64,000 nt of DNA, taken from NCBI RefSeq assembly GCF_001305855.1, contig NZ_LIXZ01000008.1:62001-126000 (forward strand), written 5' to 3'. The notes under the pieces are model-generated. The model did no database searches, had not been told where the DNA came from, and was given only the letters and a program-made list of their open reading frames with translations. The stretch is from Rossellomorea vietnamensis. GTDB lineage: Bacteria; Bacillota; Bacilli; Bacillales; Bacillaceae_B. Every line of letters starts with the position of its first letter. Position 1 is the stretch's first letter. Made by a program: the position numbers and the translations under genes. Shown piece by piece: positions 1-8,516 of the stretch.

Positions 1-82
1 GATCTGTTTTTTTTCGAAATTGAACCTGAGTATCCCCAAATCGTTTTAAGGTCTTCCTGTACTCTTCATTAGAAACTGTCAT
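1..82 (-). CDS. 5' part of an unknown gene, cut by window edge
   Basis: The ATG at 82-80 is preceded by an AGGAG ribosome site and opens a frame that runs off the left edge. Only 27 codons are visible, starting MTVSNEEYRKTLKRFGD. It follows the two Hsp70-like genes with a gap of 12 bases, so it is probably the third gene of the same leftward operon and may be a partner or cofactor of those ATPases. Nothing in the visible residues identifies a family. The charged sequence suggests a soluble protein. Confidence 0.6.
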   Translation of the reverse strand, partial: MTVSNEEYRKTLKRFGDTQVQFRKKTD

Positions 83-94
83 GATTTCAAACTC

Positions 95-1684
95 CTAATC
101 TCTTTTAATCGTGATTTCACTTGAAATGCTTTCGTCACCATCCAGCCTTGCCGAAACTATGACTTCATTTTGCTGGTTGACTGTAAAATTTACATGAATA
201 CGATGCTTGCCTTTAGGAGCAGGCGGAATTCCTGTTAAGAAAAATTCGCCGATACAAACGCTTTTTTCATCACAAACACTCTCAACAAGCTCTGGTGTTT
301 GGAAGACTGTAATACGCATCTCTGTCATATTGTCTTCAGGAGTGCTATAGATCTTTTCACTTGAAACGACAGGCTGATCTTTCGTCAATTCTATTCCTTT
401 TTCAATTATCTGGTTGAATCGTCCACCGCGAATTTCAATCCCTAGATGATGCGTCACAATATTGTTCATCTCAATCTCAGTATTCAATTGGTCTTCACTA
501 TCCGACTCATTGGTTTCTTCCAATTTGTCCGTTGGCACACCGAGGCTTGCTCCGAATACAGCCGCTCCCTGTGATACAACGGTGTCCGGATCGATATTGG
601 AATATGGCTCTTTATTTAAAATCTCCTTGATTTTCGAACTAACTAGAGGAATCCGTGATGATCCTCCTACTAAAATGACACGCGAAATATCATTGGTTGT
701 CAGCTTTGCGTTTTCAAGGGCTTTTTTCATCGTATGCATTGTTTGATCGATAAGAGGTTCAATCACTGCTTCGAAATCATCACGCGTCAATTCATATTCG
801 ACGTTGTGAATATTTCCGAACTCATCTTTAATGAGATTGGATATCTCAATAGCAGCAAAGTCTACTTCGGATAATTCTTTTTTAGCTTGCTCACATGCCT
901 CTTGAAGTTGCTGCTGAGCAGTCAGCAAATCGGTTGCTGACACCCCTTGATCTGCCACAAGATCAAAAATATCAATCTTACTTTTTTCCTTAAAGTCATC
1001 ATTTACAAGTTTCATAATGGCCTGGTCAATGTCATATCCTCCAAGCTGGGGATCCCCTTCTTTTGCCAGTATGGAAAATTCCGCCTGAGAATCTTCGGAA
1101 ACACTATCAACCTTTAAAATAGAGACGTCGAACGTTCCGCCTCCAAGATCATAGACCATAATCGTCTGGTTTCGGCCGACTTCCATTCCATAGGCAATCG
1201 CGGCCGCCACAGGCTCTTCAAGTAAATATGTAACATTTAAACCAGCCAATTCAGCAGCTTCTCTAGTGGCACGCTTCTTGTTATCATCAAAGTTTGCCGG
1301 AACACATATGACAGAGTAAACAGGCGTTCCTTTTAAGTCGATTTCTTCCTGATTGATCACATATTCTCGGAGCTTAGATAAAATCTCAGCTGAAATATCC
1401 TGAGGACGATATACCTCACCGAAGAATTCACGACTCCATTCTGTCCCCATTTCACGCTTAATAAAGGATACAGTGTTCTCAGGATCGATTAAAATCCTGC
1501 TTTTTGCCGTTTCTCCCACTTGGATATTATCTTCTGAACGGAAACTAACAACAGAGGGAAGGGTATGCTCCTTTCCCAGCTTGATCATAAAAGGCTTGCC
1601 TTTACGGTAAATAGATACAGCCGAGTTCGATGTACCAAGGTCTATTCCAAGAATATAGGGACTATTTTTTTCTGTGATTGCCAT
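95..1684 (-). CDS. Hsp70/DnaK-like ATPase, paralogue 1
   Basis: This 529-residue protein belongs to the Hsp70 family. The actin-fold ATPase motifs are present: phosphate-1 loop LGIDLGTSNSAVSIY near residues 12-26, phosphate-2 motif YDLGGGTFDVSIL near 180, and adenosine motif VILVGGSSRIP near 340. The C-terminal part (about 410-529) is a short beta-rich substrate-binding-like region, and the long helical lid of classical DnaK (about 610 residues) is reduced or absent. The start is fixed by GGAGGAAT just upstream of ATG 1684. It lies 12 bases behind a second Hsp70-like gene on the same strand. Neither gene sits beside grpE or dnaJ, so this is not the housekeeping dnaK operon. A specialised chaperone or regulatory ATPase role is inferred; the substrate is unknown. 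Confidence 0.9.
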   Translation of the reverse strand: MAITEKNSPYILGIDLGTSNSAVSIYRKGKPFMIKLGKEHTLPSVVSFRSEDNIQVGETAKSRILIDPENTVSFIKREMGTEWSREFFGEVYRPQDISAEILSKLREYVINQEEIDLKGTPVYSVICVPANFDDNKKRATREAAELAGLNVTYLLEEPVAAAIAYGMEVGRNQTIMVYDLGGGTFDVSILKVDSVSEDSQAEFSILAKEGDPQLGGYDIDQAIMKLVNDDFKEKSKIDIFDLVADQGVSATDLLTAQQQLQEACEQAKKELSEVDFAAIEISNLIKDEFGNIHNVEYELTRDDFEAVIEPLIDQTMHTMKKALENAKLTTNDISRVILVGGSSRIPLVSSKIKEILNKEPYSNIDPDTVVSQGAAVFGASLGVPTDKLEETNESDSEDQLNTEIEMNNIVTHHLGIEIRGGRFNQIIEKGIELTKDQPVVSSEKIYSTPEDNMTEMRITVFQTPELVESVCDEKSVCIGEFFLTGIPPAPKGKHRIHVNFTVNQQNEVIVSARLDGDESISSEITIKRD

Positions 1685-1696
1685 AACTGATTCCTC

Positions 1697-3220
1697 CTAC
1701 TTATTCGTATCAATAACAACTTTTTCAGTCTTTAATTCACCGCTCCGAATCATAGATTCTATTAATGGAATATTCATTTCACCCTCATCCTCGAAAGAAC
1801 GGACGATTTGGGACTCCCTTTTAACTTCTGCACTAGAGAAGGTTAAAATTCCACTTTGGTCCAGTTCAAATAGCGCTACAGCACAAGAAGGGCTTGCCTG
1901 CGGTCTCTTGACTTTCAGTCTTAATTCACCAATCTTCGACTCATCCGACGGAACGGTTGATTCAGTACGAAATACTTGAAAACGAATCTCCCTTTGGAAT
2001 GGATGGATGGTATAGCCAATTTCTCCCCCGGTACAAGGAAGCTTTGTATTTTTCTTGATTAAATGATAGACCCTGAACACATCGGTCTGCATATCCACCA
2101 TTCCAATCCCGATGGAATGTGAGGTTACTTCCTCCACTTCAATCGGTACCGGCGTTGAATCAAGGTCTGGCGCAGAAAGGTTAGCCGCCATGATCGCTGC
2201 ACCCTGTGCAACAATCTCATCAATGTTGTCCGCTATAAAAGGCTGCTTGATTTGCTTCGCAACCATTTCCTGTACCGCCCTCATTCTGGTAGAACCGCCG
2301 ACAAGAATCACACGGCTAATATCATTCTTCGTTAAGCCGGCTTCTTTCAGCACTTCCTGCATTTTATCAATGGTACGTTTCAGCAATGGTTCTGTAAGAC
2401 TGTTAAAGGTTTGAATATCTATTTCTTCATCTAAATGGGACCCAAAAATATCAGGAATGATAATGTCGGCATAGTCGCTTTCAGACAACTCCTTTTTCAG
2501 TTCTTCTACAGCCTCTTTCAACTGTTGAACCGATGTCGAACCGACGCTGCTTTTTCTCACCTTTCCAGATACCTTCATCTTACTCATTAAATACTCTGCA
2601 ATAGCATCGTCAAAGTCATCTCCACCGAGCATGCTGTCACCATCAACAGCTACAACCCGGAAATGATTGTTTTCAACTCTAAGGATGGAAACGTCAAAAG
2701 TTCCGCCTCCAAGATCATAGACCATAATCGTTTGATTGCGTTCTTTATCCAAGCCATAAGCAATGGCTGCTGCAGTTGGTTCTGACAAGAGACGCAATAC
2801 ATTTAATCCAGCTAATTGACCAGCTTTTCTTGTTGCCTCCCGTTGTTCATCCGTGAAATAAGCAGGAATGGTAATAACCGCATCTTTCACTTCTTCCCCT
2901 ATGTACTTACTTGCTTCAACCCTGATCTTCTCAAGGATATTCCTTGCTACATCAACAGGGGTTACATTCGTATTTTGAACGTTATACACCTTGTCTTTGC
3001 TTCCAATGAATCGTTTGGAAGATGCAATACTATTATTCGGATCAATATAAAGTCTTGCCTTTGCTGAATTCCCAACCAATAGTTGCCCATCGCTCTTACA
3101 GGAAATGACCGACGGCATTGTTTTCCGTCCATCTATTGGAATCGTTTCAACCTTTCCTTTACGATAAACCGCTACCGAGGAGTTACTTGTCCCTAGATCA
3201 ATACCAATTGCTACACTCAT
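1697..3220 (-). CDS. Hsp70/DnaK-like ATPase, paralogue 2
   Basis: This is a second Hsp70-family ATPase of 507 residues and the first gene of the leftward operon. It has the phosphate-1 loop IGIDLGTSNSSVAVY at the N-terminus, YDLGGGTFDVSIL mid-protein and VILVGGSTRM before the C-terminal region. I place the start at ATG 3220 because AAGGAG lies 6 bases upstream; an in-frame ATG at 3253 has no ribosome site. Its ATPase half resembles paralogue 1, while the C-terminal third differs much more, as expected if the two bind different clients or act as a hetero-pair. It lacks a full DnaK lid. No CIRCE-type heat-shock operator (TTAGCACTC inverted repeat) is visible upstream. Confidence 0.88.
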   Translation of the reverse strand: MSVAIGIDLGTSNSSVAVYRKGKVETIPIDGRKTMPSVISCKSDGQLLVGNSAKARLYIDPNNSIASSKRFIGSKDKVYNVQNTNVTPVDVARNILEKIRVEASKYIGEEVKDAVITIPAYFTDEQREATRKAGQLAGLNVLRLLSEPTAAAIAYGLDKERNQTIMVYDLGGGTFDVSILRVENNHFRVVAVDGDSMLGGDDFDDAIAEYLMSKMKVSGKVRKSSVGSTSVQQLKEAVEELKKELSESDYADIIIPDIFGSHLDEEIDIQTFNSLTEPLLKRTIDKMQEVLKEAGLTKNDISRVILVGGSTRMRAVQEMVAKQIKQPFIADNIDEIVAQGAAIMAANLSAPDLDSTPVPIEVEEVTSHSIGIGMVDMQTDVFRVYHLIKKNTKLPCTGGEIGYTIHPFQREIRFQVFRTESTVPSDESKIGELRLKVKRPQASPSCAVALFELDQSGILTFSSAEVKRESQIVRSFEDEGEMNIPLIESMIRSGELKTEKVVIDTNK

Positions 3221-3898
3221 ACTTTTCTCCTTATCAGAGTCAGTCATTAACATTTTTAAATAGCCAGATTCTTTTTAATGACGACTTTATATTTTTGTTT
3301 AAATATTTCAGATACACACTCCCTATTACCCGGTTTTTTTCCTGATTTATATCGACAAATTTCTTTGATGCTGAAGCATTATTTGGAATTAATATGCTAA
3401 TACATTGTGGCATATGTAGGGACCGTTGTGATAAATAATAAAAAAGATCGGAAGCCTTTTTTAATGTCTCATTATAAGTGTTATCGTCACCTATTATAAT
3501 ACAAATTTCCTATTAATATCCTAAAATTACAAAAAATAAAAGATAATTCTGTTATCTTCAACATCTTTTGCATATAAGTTTCTAAAACTATGTCTATCTT
3601 TCAACTCACATGAAGAAGATACTAGTTAGATTGCAGATATATCTACTTAAACTGAAACCGAAAAATACATTAATTTTAATTTACAATCTACTTTACTACA
3701 GGACAAAGGCAAACTATCAAGCTATATATTCCTATTTACCGGTCAGGGTTCAGGATAAAACGCAAAAAAGCTTTGAGAGAATACCTCCCAAAACCTTTTT
3801 AATGAAATTGATTTACCCCTCCACATTCAACCGATTCTCTCCTCAGTCGTACTCTTAACATGAATCGTATATATCCCTAATTAATAGAATGATAATAG

Positions 3899-3925
3899 TT
3901 AGTGTTGGGATGAATCCAACACTAA
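3899..3925 (-). terminator. Hairpin beyond the pRiA4b-like pseudogene
   Basis: TTAGTGTTGG and CCAACACTAA form a perfect 10-bp stem with a 7-base loop. On the minus strand it follows the pseudogene's ancestral stop by about 40 bases. The downstream tract is only moderately T-rich, so terminator function is uncertain. Confidence 0.35.
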
Positions 3926-3954
3926 TTCTATACTTAAAGCGAAGGGTAAAATTG

Positions 3955-3965
3955 GAACCGTCCCC
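3955..3965. repeat. Dispersed GAACCGTCCCC element
   Basis: One copy of a short motif (GAACCGTCCCC and variants) that recurs at gene ends across the window, here at the 3' edge of a decayed gene. Confidence 0.5.
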
Positions 3966-3967
3966 CG

Positions 3968-4692
3968 TTAACTCTTCCGATACTTATCCTCAATAATCAT
4001 ATAATTTTCATGATTAATCTTACCCCACTCAGTCTTCTTATAGTTAAGTCCTTTGAGTATATAATTGGTCCAATCAGGATCATATTACCTGAAATATACT
4101 GATTTGGCCCATGCCTTCATTTCCTTATGCTCCGGATGCTTCTCATCACGATAAGCTTTAAGAAATTCATAGAAACCAGGGATCCCTCCTACATCTTCAG
4201 GTGGAGAGGTTTCTGCTCCGTCAAGGAGGGTTGGATAGCCGAAATAGTAATCGTCGACAATCTGCTCAAGTTTAATGGTAAACTGCCAACTATTACCGAA
4301 ATCATAGGCATACCGGATCTTTCCATACTTCTCCAGATAATCATCGATCTTTAATCCAGTGGGTTTCCGCACTTCGATCTTCAGTCTTTCCAGGAGATTC
4401 TTTTCAAATTCCAACATTTCAGGCGGAACCGACTTCATAGGCGGCCTTGTTTTTCTTATAATGCTGATGCTCAAGGTAAGCTTCTTCATGATCCGTGACA
4501 ATTCTTTGATCTTTCCTCAAGTCGAATTCATAGAGGTGATAACCTTCCCGAGGATAACCACCTCGAAAATTCGTAACGTTCTGGATGACATCATGAAGCC
4601 TTCTAAATGTCGCTCCCGCTGGCATGATGACTCTTTCTCCATATCAATGGATTGGACTCTTCTAGTTCGATTTTGACAATGTAGGATTTCAA
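3968..4692 (-). pseudogene. Decayed pRiA4b ORF-3-family gene
   Basis: Joining three reading frames restores a plasmid pRiA4b ORF-3-type protein. The family hallmarks are YDFGNSWQFTIKLE, YPTLLDGAETSPPEDVGG and GFYEFLKAYRD. The likely start is TTG 4692, preceded by GGAGGG, giving KSYIVKIELEESNPLIWR. One extra base near 4640 then shifts the frame before VIMPAGATFRRLHDVIQ. A second shift near 4440 separates KKNKAAYE from MKSVPPEMLEFEK. An in-frame TAA at 4087-4085 interrupts FR*YDPDWTN, after which 36 codons stay open to TAA 3970-3968. Three independent lesions make loss of function near certain unless there are sequencing errors. The molecular role of the family is poorly known. Confidence 0.88.
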
Positions 4693-5209
4693 TTTGGATT
4701 CCCTCCTAATGAGTAGTAGTTGATGAGAGAGAAAACGTGGCTCTCCCCTCGTTTCTTTCATTCCAGAGAAGGTGTGCTTTGCTTTTTGACCGGCTCCCCC
4801 ATAGATTTAGAGTATACGATAGGAGCTTGTCCCCACGCTTGAGTGGAGTCCTACTATGGCAAGAGTTGCATTCCCCATTCTCGACATCTATTTAATTATG
4901 ACATTAAGAAAAGTAATGACAACACTTGCTGAAACGTGTTGGCAAGTAACGAGACTAGCGCTTCTTTTAAAAAATAGAAAAAGCACTAGAACCCTATCTT
5001 GACTGACCTTCCAACCAAACGTTCGTTTAACTCCCCGGTGGCCCTTCCCCAATCCGATACTGAGAGCCGGTACCAATACACAATATCCACAAGTAAGGTA
5101 ATTGCAACAAAGTGTGGGTTTCCGTTTGAATATCTCAATCTCAAAAAGATTATCGATATCCTCTAACGGGTATATTTGCTTATAGAAGAATTTTAGAAAG
5201 GATGGTTCT
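4693..5209. other. Intergenic region before DUF4396 gene
   Basis: About 515 bases with no firm gene. It holds one 48-codon frame (see 4856-5002) and the near-palindrome CCAAACGTTCGTTTAAC around 5013-5030, which resembles the 26-bp palindrome at 15128-15153. A minus-strand frame through 4888-5520 is open but runs antisense to the DUF4396 gene and has no coding character. Confidence 0.4.
4856..5002 (+). CDS. Possible 48-residue protein, unidentified
   Basis: An ATG at 4856 follows GTGGAG at a 7-base distance and opens a 48-codon frame containing MTLRKVMTTLAETCWQ. I do not recognise it. The opposite strand is also open here, so this may be part of a dispersed repeat or an element remnant rather than a gene. 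Reported only because the ribosome site is reasonable. Confidence 0.22.
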   Translation: MARVAFPILDIYLIMTLRKVMTTLAETCWQVTRLALLLKNRKSTRTLS

Positions 5210-5866
5210 GTGCTAACAACGATTTCGTGGATTTTTTTAGGGATAGGATTATTGTCTTCCCTGATCATATTAATGGATGTGTTCAAACATCCGCAGAAGA
5301 TGAAGATCATGAATGTGGTCTGGCCGATCAACGGGTGGTTCTTCGGGCCGATTGCTCTGTGGACATACTTTAAGTGGGGCCGGGTAAAAGCGAAAAATTT
5401 AGAGAAGGAAGACAATCGCGGCCATGGGGCCAAAGTATTCGTCTCCACCAGCCACTGCTCGGCAGGTTGTTCGTTCGGAGACGCGGTCGGTGTTCCAATC
5501 GTCGCCATGACCGGACTCATGATTGCCGGTTCTACCTTATTTGCTCATTATACTGTGGAATTCATACTAGCCTATTTATTCGGCGTCATCTTTCAATTCT
5601 ACTCCATTTATCCCATGAACAAGGAAGATGGAAAGCTCAACGCCTTCAAACAGGCAATCAAAGCCGATTCTCTTTCCCTGATCGCCTTTGAAGTAGGGAT
5701 GTTTGGATGGATGGCCGTTGTGCATTATCTCTTATTCACTGAGCCGCCGAAGCCGACTGAACCCTCCTATTGGTTCATGATGCAGATTGCGATGATATTA
5801 GGGTTTCTGACGAGTTATCCGGCGAATCAGTGGTTGATTAAGAAGGGGTTGAAGGAAGCGATGTAG
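5210..5866 (+). CDS. DUF4396-family integral membrane protein
   Basis: This 218-residue membrane protein has about six hydrophobic segments: residues 3-22, 33-53, 95-115, 118-136, 152-175 and 188-205. The sequence SHCSAGCSFGD near residues 80-90 is the Cys/His signature of the DUF4396 group and may bind a metal. Translation starts at GTG 5210, with GAAAGGA seven bases upstream; the in-register ATG at 5202 reaches a stop after four codons. It appears monocistronic and is followed directly by a strong terminator. The family's function is not established; metal handling or copper-related transport is only a guess from the CxxxC and His residues. Confidence 0.85.
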   Translation: MLTTISWIFLGIGLLSSLIILMDVFKHPQKMKIMNVVWPINGWFFGPIALWTYFKWGRVKAKNLEKEDNRGHGAKVFVSTSHCSAGCSFGDAVGVPIVAMTGLMIAGSTLFAHYTVEFILAYLFGVIFQFYSIYPMNKEDGKLNAFKQAIKADSLSLIAFEVGMFGWMAVVHYLLFTEPPKPTEPSYWFMMQIAMILGFLTSYPANQWLIKKGLKEAM

Positions 5867-5896
5867 AAGCAGGGGAGGTCTCCTGCTTCTTTTTTG
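5865..5896 (+). terminator. Rho-independent terminator of DUF4396 gene
   Basis: AGAAGCAGG and CCTGCTTCT pair around an 8-base loop and are followed by a run of T. The stem begins inside the stop codon region of the gene. Confidence 0.85.
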
Positions 5897-6063
5897 CGTC
5901 CTTTTCTCTACACCTTAATTCTGGCAGCCTGCCTTCAATGGATTCTGGTGATTGTATCATGAGATGGTCAAAAGAAAGAAATTGAACAGGAAAATATAGT
6001 TATTTTTTGAATAAATTATGATACAATACTAAAGTACTATAACTAAAGGAGGAGAAATGTAGA

Positions 6064-6387
6064 GTGAAAGCACGATTACAAAACGAAGCGGGAGTTACAA
6101 AAGAAGTGAAGATCGGATTCAGCTGGACGACTTTCTTTTTTGGATTTTTCCCGGCCCTTATTAGAGGAGATTTAAAGTGGGCTGTCATTATGTTCATTAC
6201 AGCTGCAATTGTTGGTGCCTTTACATTTGGATTTGGTGCGTGGATTCCAGGAATCATATTCTCATTTGTATATAATAAAATCTTTATAAAAGATCTACTT
6301 GAAAAAGGATACCGACCTGCTGATGAAACCACTAGAAGTGAACTACAATCCAGAGGAATCATTTCCGGTTTATCAAAAGCAGTTTAA
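6064..6387 (+). CDS. Small membrane protein (DUF2628-like), hypothetical
   Basis: This 107-residue protein has an N-terminal soluble strand region (KARLQNEAGVTKEVKIG), two or three hydrophobic segments over residues 20-80 and a cytosolic C-terminus with KDLLEKGYRPAD. The layout FSWTTFFFGFFPALIRGDLKWA resembles small DUF2628/HrgC-like membrane proteins. It starts at GTG 6064, 11 bases after AAAGGAGG. An ATG-TAG start-stop pair at 6057-6062 lies between the ribosome site and this start. The gene stands alone between two terminators. Function unknown. Confidence 0.75.
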   Translation: MKARLQNEAGVTKEVKIGFSWTTFFFGFFPALIRGDLKWAVIMFITAAIVGAFTFGFGAWIPGIIFSFVYNKIFIKDLLEKGYRPADETTRSELQSRGIISGLSKAV

Positions 6388-6417
6388 TAGAGATCGTCAT
6401 GATCTTTCGTTCCTATT

Positions 6418-6449
6418 GCCGCTCCGATTTTTTCTGGAGTGGTATTTTT
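6418..6449 (+). terminator. Terminator after small membrane protein gene
   Basis: GCCGCTCC pairs with GGAGTGGT (eight pairs, two of them G-U in RNA) around a T-rich loop, followed by ATTTTT. Confidence 0.65.
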
Positions 6450-6533
6450 ATGGCTCATTTTTTAATCATGTATAACATTACAACATTTACTGTAAAAGAA
6501 CCCACTAAATATGTATAAAGAGGAGAAGTCACT

Positions 6534-8384
6534 TTGGAATTTTGCACTTCATGCGGACAAAAAATAGAAGGAAACACCCCCCACTGTACCAGCTGTGGGT
6601 CAAATATAAGCGGGAAAGAAACACTTACTAAAAAAGAAACCAGCATTTCTTCCCTTTCAACACTAACCTTAAAAACAAAAATCATCATCGGAGCAGCTCT
6701 TCTTTTCTTCGTTGCCTGTATTTCGCTATATAAAGTGGGCGACTCTCTAACGAATAAAGCAAACCTGCTGACTGATTTCGAGGAATACTTAGAGTCAGGC
6801 AATGTTGAAGAATTAGTCAGTATTCTTGATTCAAGAAAAGATTCTGAAAAGGTTACAAAGAAAAACGTTCAGGCCCTTCTTACCTATTTAGAAGAAAACC
6901 CGGATCAAAAAGAAAGCATGATAACCCAATTACATAACACTGTAAAAACGGCTGATGCCCGTACAGTTAAAGCCAGTGACGATCTTGAGTCTCCCAACCA
7001 GCTTATCACCTTTGAAAAAAGAGGGAAGAAGTTCCTGATTTATGATAATTATGATTTCATCATGGAGTCGACCCCCATGACGGTTAATACCAATTACGAT
7101 GACCTTCGTTATTACGTCAACGGAAAAGAAATCAAACCCGAATCCAGAGAAGGCGATAGTGTCAATTTCGGGACATTCATACCTGGAACATATAAAGTCA
7201 ATGCAGTCCTTGCTTCTGATTTCGTGGAGTTGGAAAAGGAAGTTGATATTCAACATGTCGGACAAACGGACACAGATCTTTTCTTCGACATCGACTATAC
7301 AACGGTCCATACGAATAGCGAAGGTGCCTCCGTTTGGGTGAACGGAAAGGACACAGGGATGAAGACCACAGAAGACAACACCGCCGAAATCGGCCCGGTT
7401 CTTACAGATGGTTCCATGGAGGTGCAAGTAAAGAAAGACATGCCTTTCGGGACGATTCAATCCGACGTCATGACCATTGACGACGATGTGCTTGATGCGC
7501 CTTTGACGTTAAGCGACAAACAAAAGGATCAGGTCACGGAAGGACTGAAACAATACTTCCTTAACCTTTCCAAAGCCCTTGCCTATCAAGATGAAAAGTA
7601 TCTTAAAGAGGAATCCAACGAAGTATCATCCTTTGTTTCTTCTTCCTTTCAAGAGTTAACGGGGGATGACTGGAAAACATTTGGATACATTACAGACCTG
7701 GAAGTTGATTCAAAATCCCTATATCTGGAAGAAGAGGACGGTGAATGGATGGCCACTCTGCCGATTCACGCAGAATGGATGCAGGACTATGTGTATTCAG
7801 GAGATCCCCTATCACTGTCAAAAGAGAGTGATGTGAGTAACTACTCTTTAAGCTATTCAGCAAAAAGTAAAAAATGGAGTGTCGCCTCCTGGTCATCCGT
7901 CTGGAATTTTGATGAAAGCAACGCTCAAAAGATTGATATTGATAAAGTCGCACTGAAGAAGCAAATGGAGACTGCGCCTGCCTATAGTAACATTTCTCAA
8001 AAACAAGTCAGCGATGATGTGGAGTCCTTTGTTGAATCCTTTATATCCAATGGCGTTCAAGCATATAACAATCGTGACTTTTCAATTCTATCAGATGATA
8101 TAGACTCCTCTTCCGCCTATTCAAAAACGGTTAAAGATTATATCGACCACCTTGAGAAAAAAGGAATAACCGAGGATCTCGTCAACGTTGACATCGAGAA
8201 AGTCGAACCATTGGAAGATGGCTCTTACTACGTTTACACAACGGAAGAATACAATATTTATTACAATGACAACACAGGGAAATACAAAGCATTTGAAGGC
8301 AAGTACAAAATAACTTCTACAGATGATGGCTTGAAGATGTATGATCTGGTATCCACTGAAGAAGTAGATAGTAGGGATCTGTAA
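6534..8384 (+). CDS. TcaA/YvbJ-like zinc-ribbon membrane protein
   Basis: This 616-residue protein starts at TTG 6534 behind AGAGGAG. Residues 4-21 form a zinc ribbon (CTSC...CTSC), one membrane segment spans about 50-66, and the remainder is a large extracytoplasmic region with repeated beta-rich units. The plan matches the TcaA/YvbJ family of Firmicutes, about 460-605 residues long; TcaA is known for effects on glycopeptide susceptibility and cell-wall processes. The extracellular part includes repeats such as TPMTVNTNYDDLRYYVNGKEI, typical of the family's Ig-like modules. Two further zinc-ribbon genes lie convergently just downstream, so the three form a local family cluster. An envelope-stress or wall-linked role is inferred. 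Confidence 0.82.
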   Translation: MEFCTSCGQKIEGNTPHCTSCGSNISGKETLTKKETSISSLSTLTLKTKIIIGAALLFFVACISLYKVGDSLTNKANLLTDFEEYLESGNVEELVSILDSRKDSEKVTKKNVQALLTYLEENPDQKESMITQLHNTVKTADARTVKASDDLESPNQLITFEKRGKKFLIYDNYDFIMESTPMTVNTNYDDLRYYVNGKEIKPESREGDSVNFGTFIPGTYKVNAVLASDFVELEKEVDIQHVGQTDTDLFFDIDYTTVHTNSEGASVWVNGKDTGMKTTEDNTAEIGPVLTDGSMEVQVKKDMPFGTIQSDVMTIDDDVLDAPLTLSDKQKDQVTEGLKQYFLNLSKALAYQDEKYLKEESNEVSSFVSSSFQELTGDDWKTFGYITDLEVDSKSLYLEEEDGEWMATLPIHAEWMQDYVYSGDPLSLSKESDVSNYSLSYSAKSKKWSVASWSSVWNFDESNAQKIDIDKVALKKQMETAPAYSNISQKQVSDDVESFVESFISNGVQAYNNRDFSILSDDIDSSSAYSKTVKDYIDHLEKKGITEDLVNVDIEKVEPLEDGSYYVYTTEEYNIYYNDNTGKYKAFEGKYKITSTDDGLKMYDLVSTEEVDSRDL

Positions 8385-8429
8385 GCAAGCATGGAGGGCA
8401 TCGGGACGGCTCTGAAGTTTCCTCATAAT

Positions 8430-8466
8430 AAAAAGAAGCACGCGAACCGTCCCCGTGCTTCTTTTT
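8430..8466. terminator. Bidirectional terminator with GAACCGTCCCC repeat
   Basis: AAAAAGAAGCACG and CGTGCTTCTTTTT form a perfect 13-bp stem. The loop carries the dispersed motif GAACCGTCCC. It has A/T tracts on both sides and separates the plus-strand TcaA-like gene from the minus-strand genes that end at 8517, so it can end transcription from both directions. Confidence 0.8.
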
Positions 8467-8516
8467 AGGATAATGAATAAATTCAAACTTATTGGTTATC
8501 AATCTGAATCAGTCTA

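Larger units (their letters stand above)
3221..3967. other. Intergenic region upstream of the Hsp70 pair
   Basis: This stretch of about 750 bases is AT-rich and holds no convincing gene. On the minus strand a TATAAT hexamer around 3494-3499 could be the -10 of the Hsp70 operon, but I could not pair it with a good -35. A 10-bp hairpin at 3899-3925 and a GAACCGTCCCC repeat at 3955-3965 lie just beyond the end of the pRiA4b-type pseudogene. Confidence 0.4.

Noticed and set aside
3610..3858. 82-codon plus-strand frame beside the Hsp70 operon
   Set aside because: No ribosome site, AT-driven composition and no recognisable domain.
4888..5520. 210-codon minus-strand frame
   Set aside because: Runs antisense through the DUF4396 gene and has no start signal; a shadow frame.
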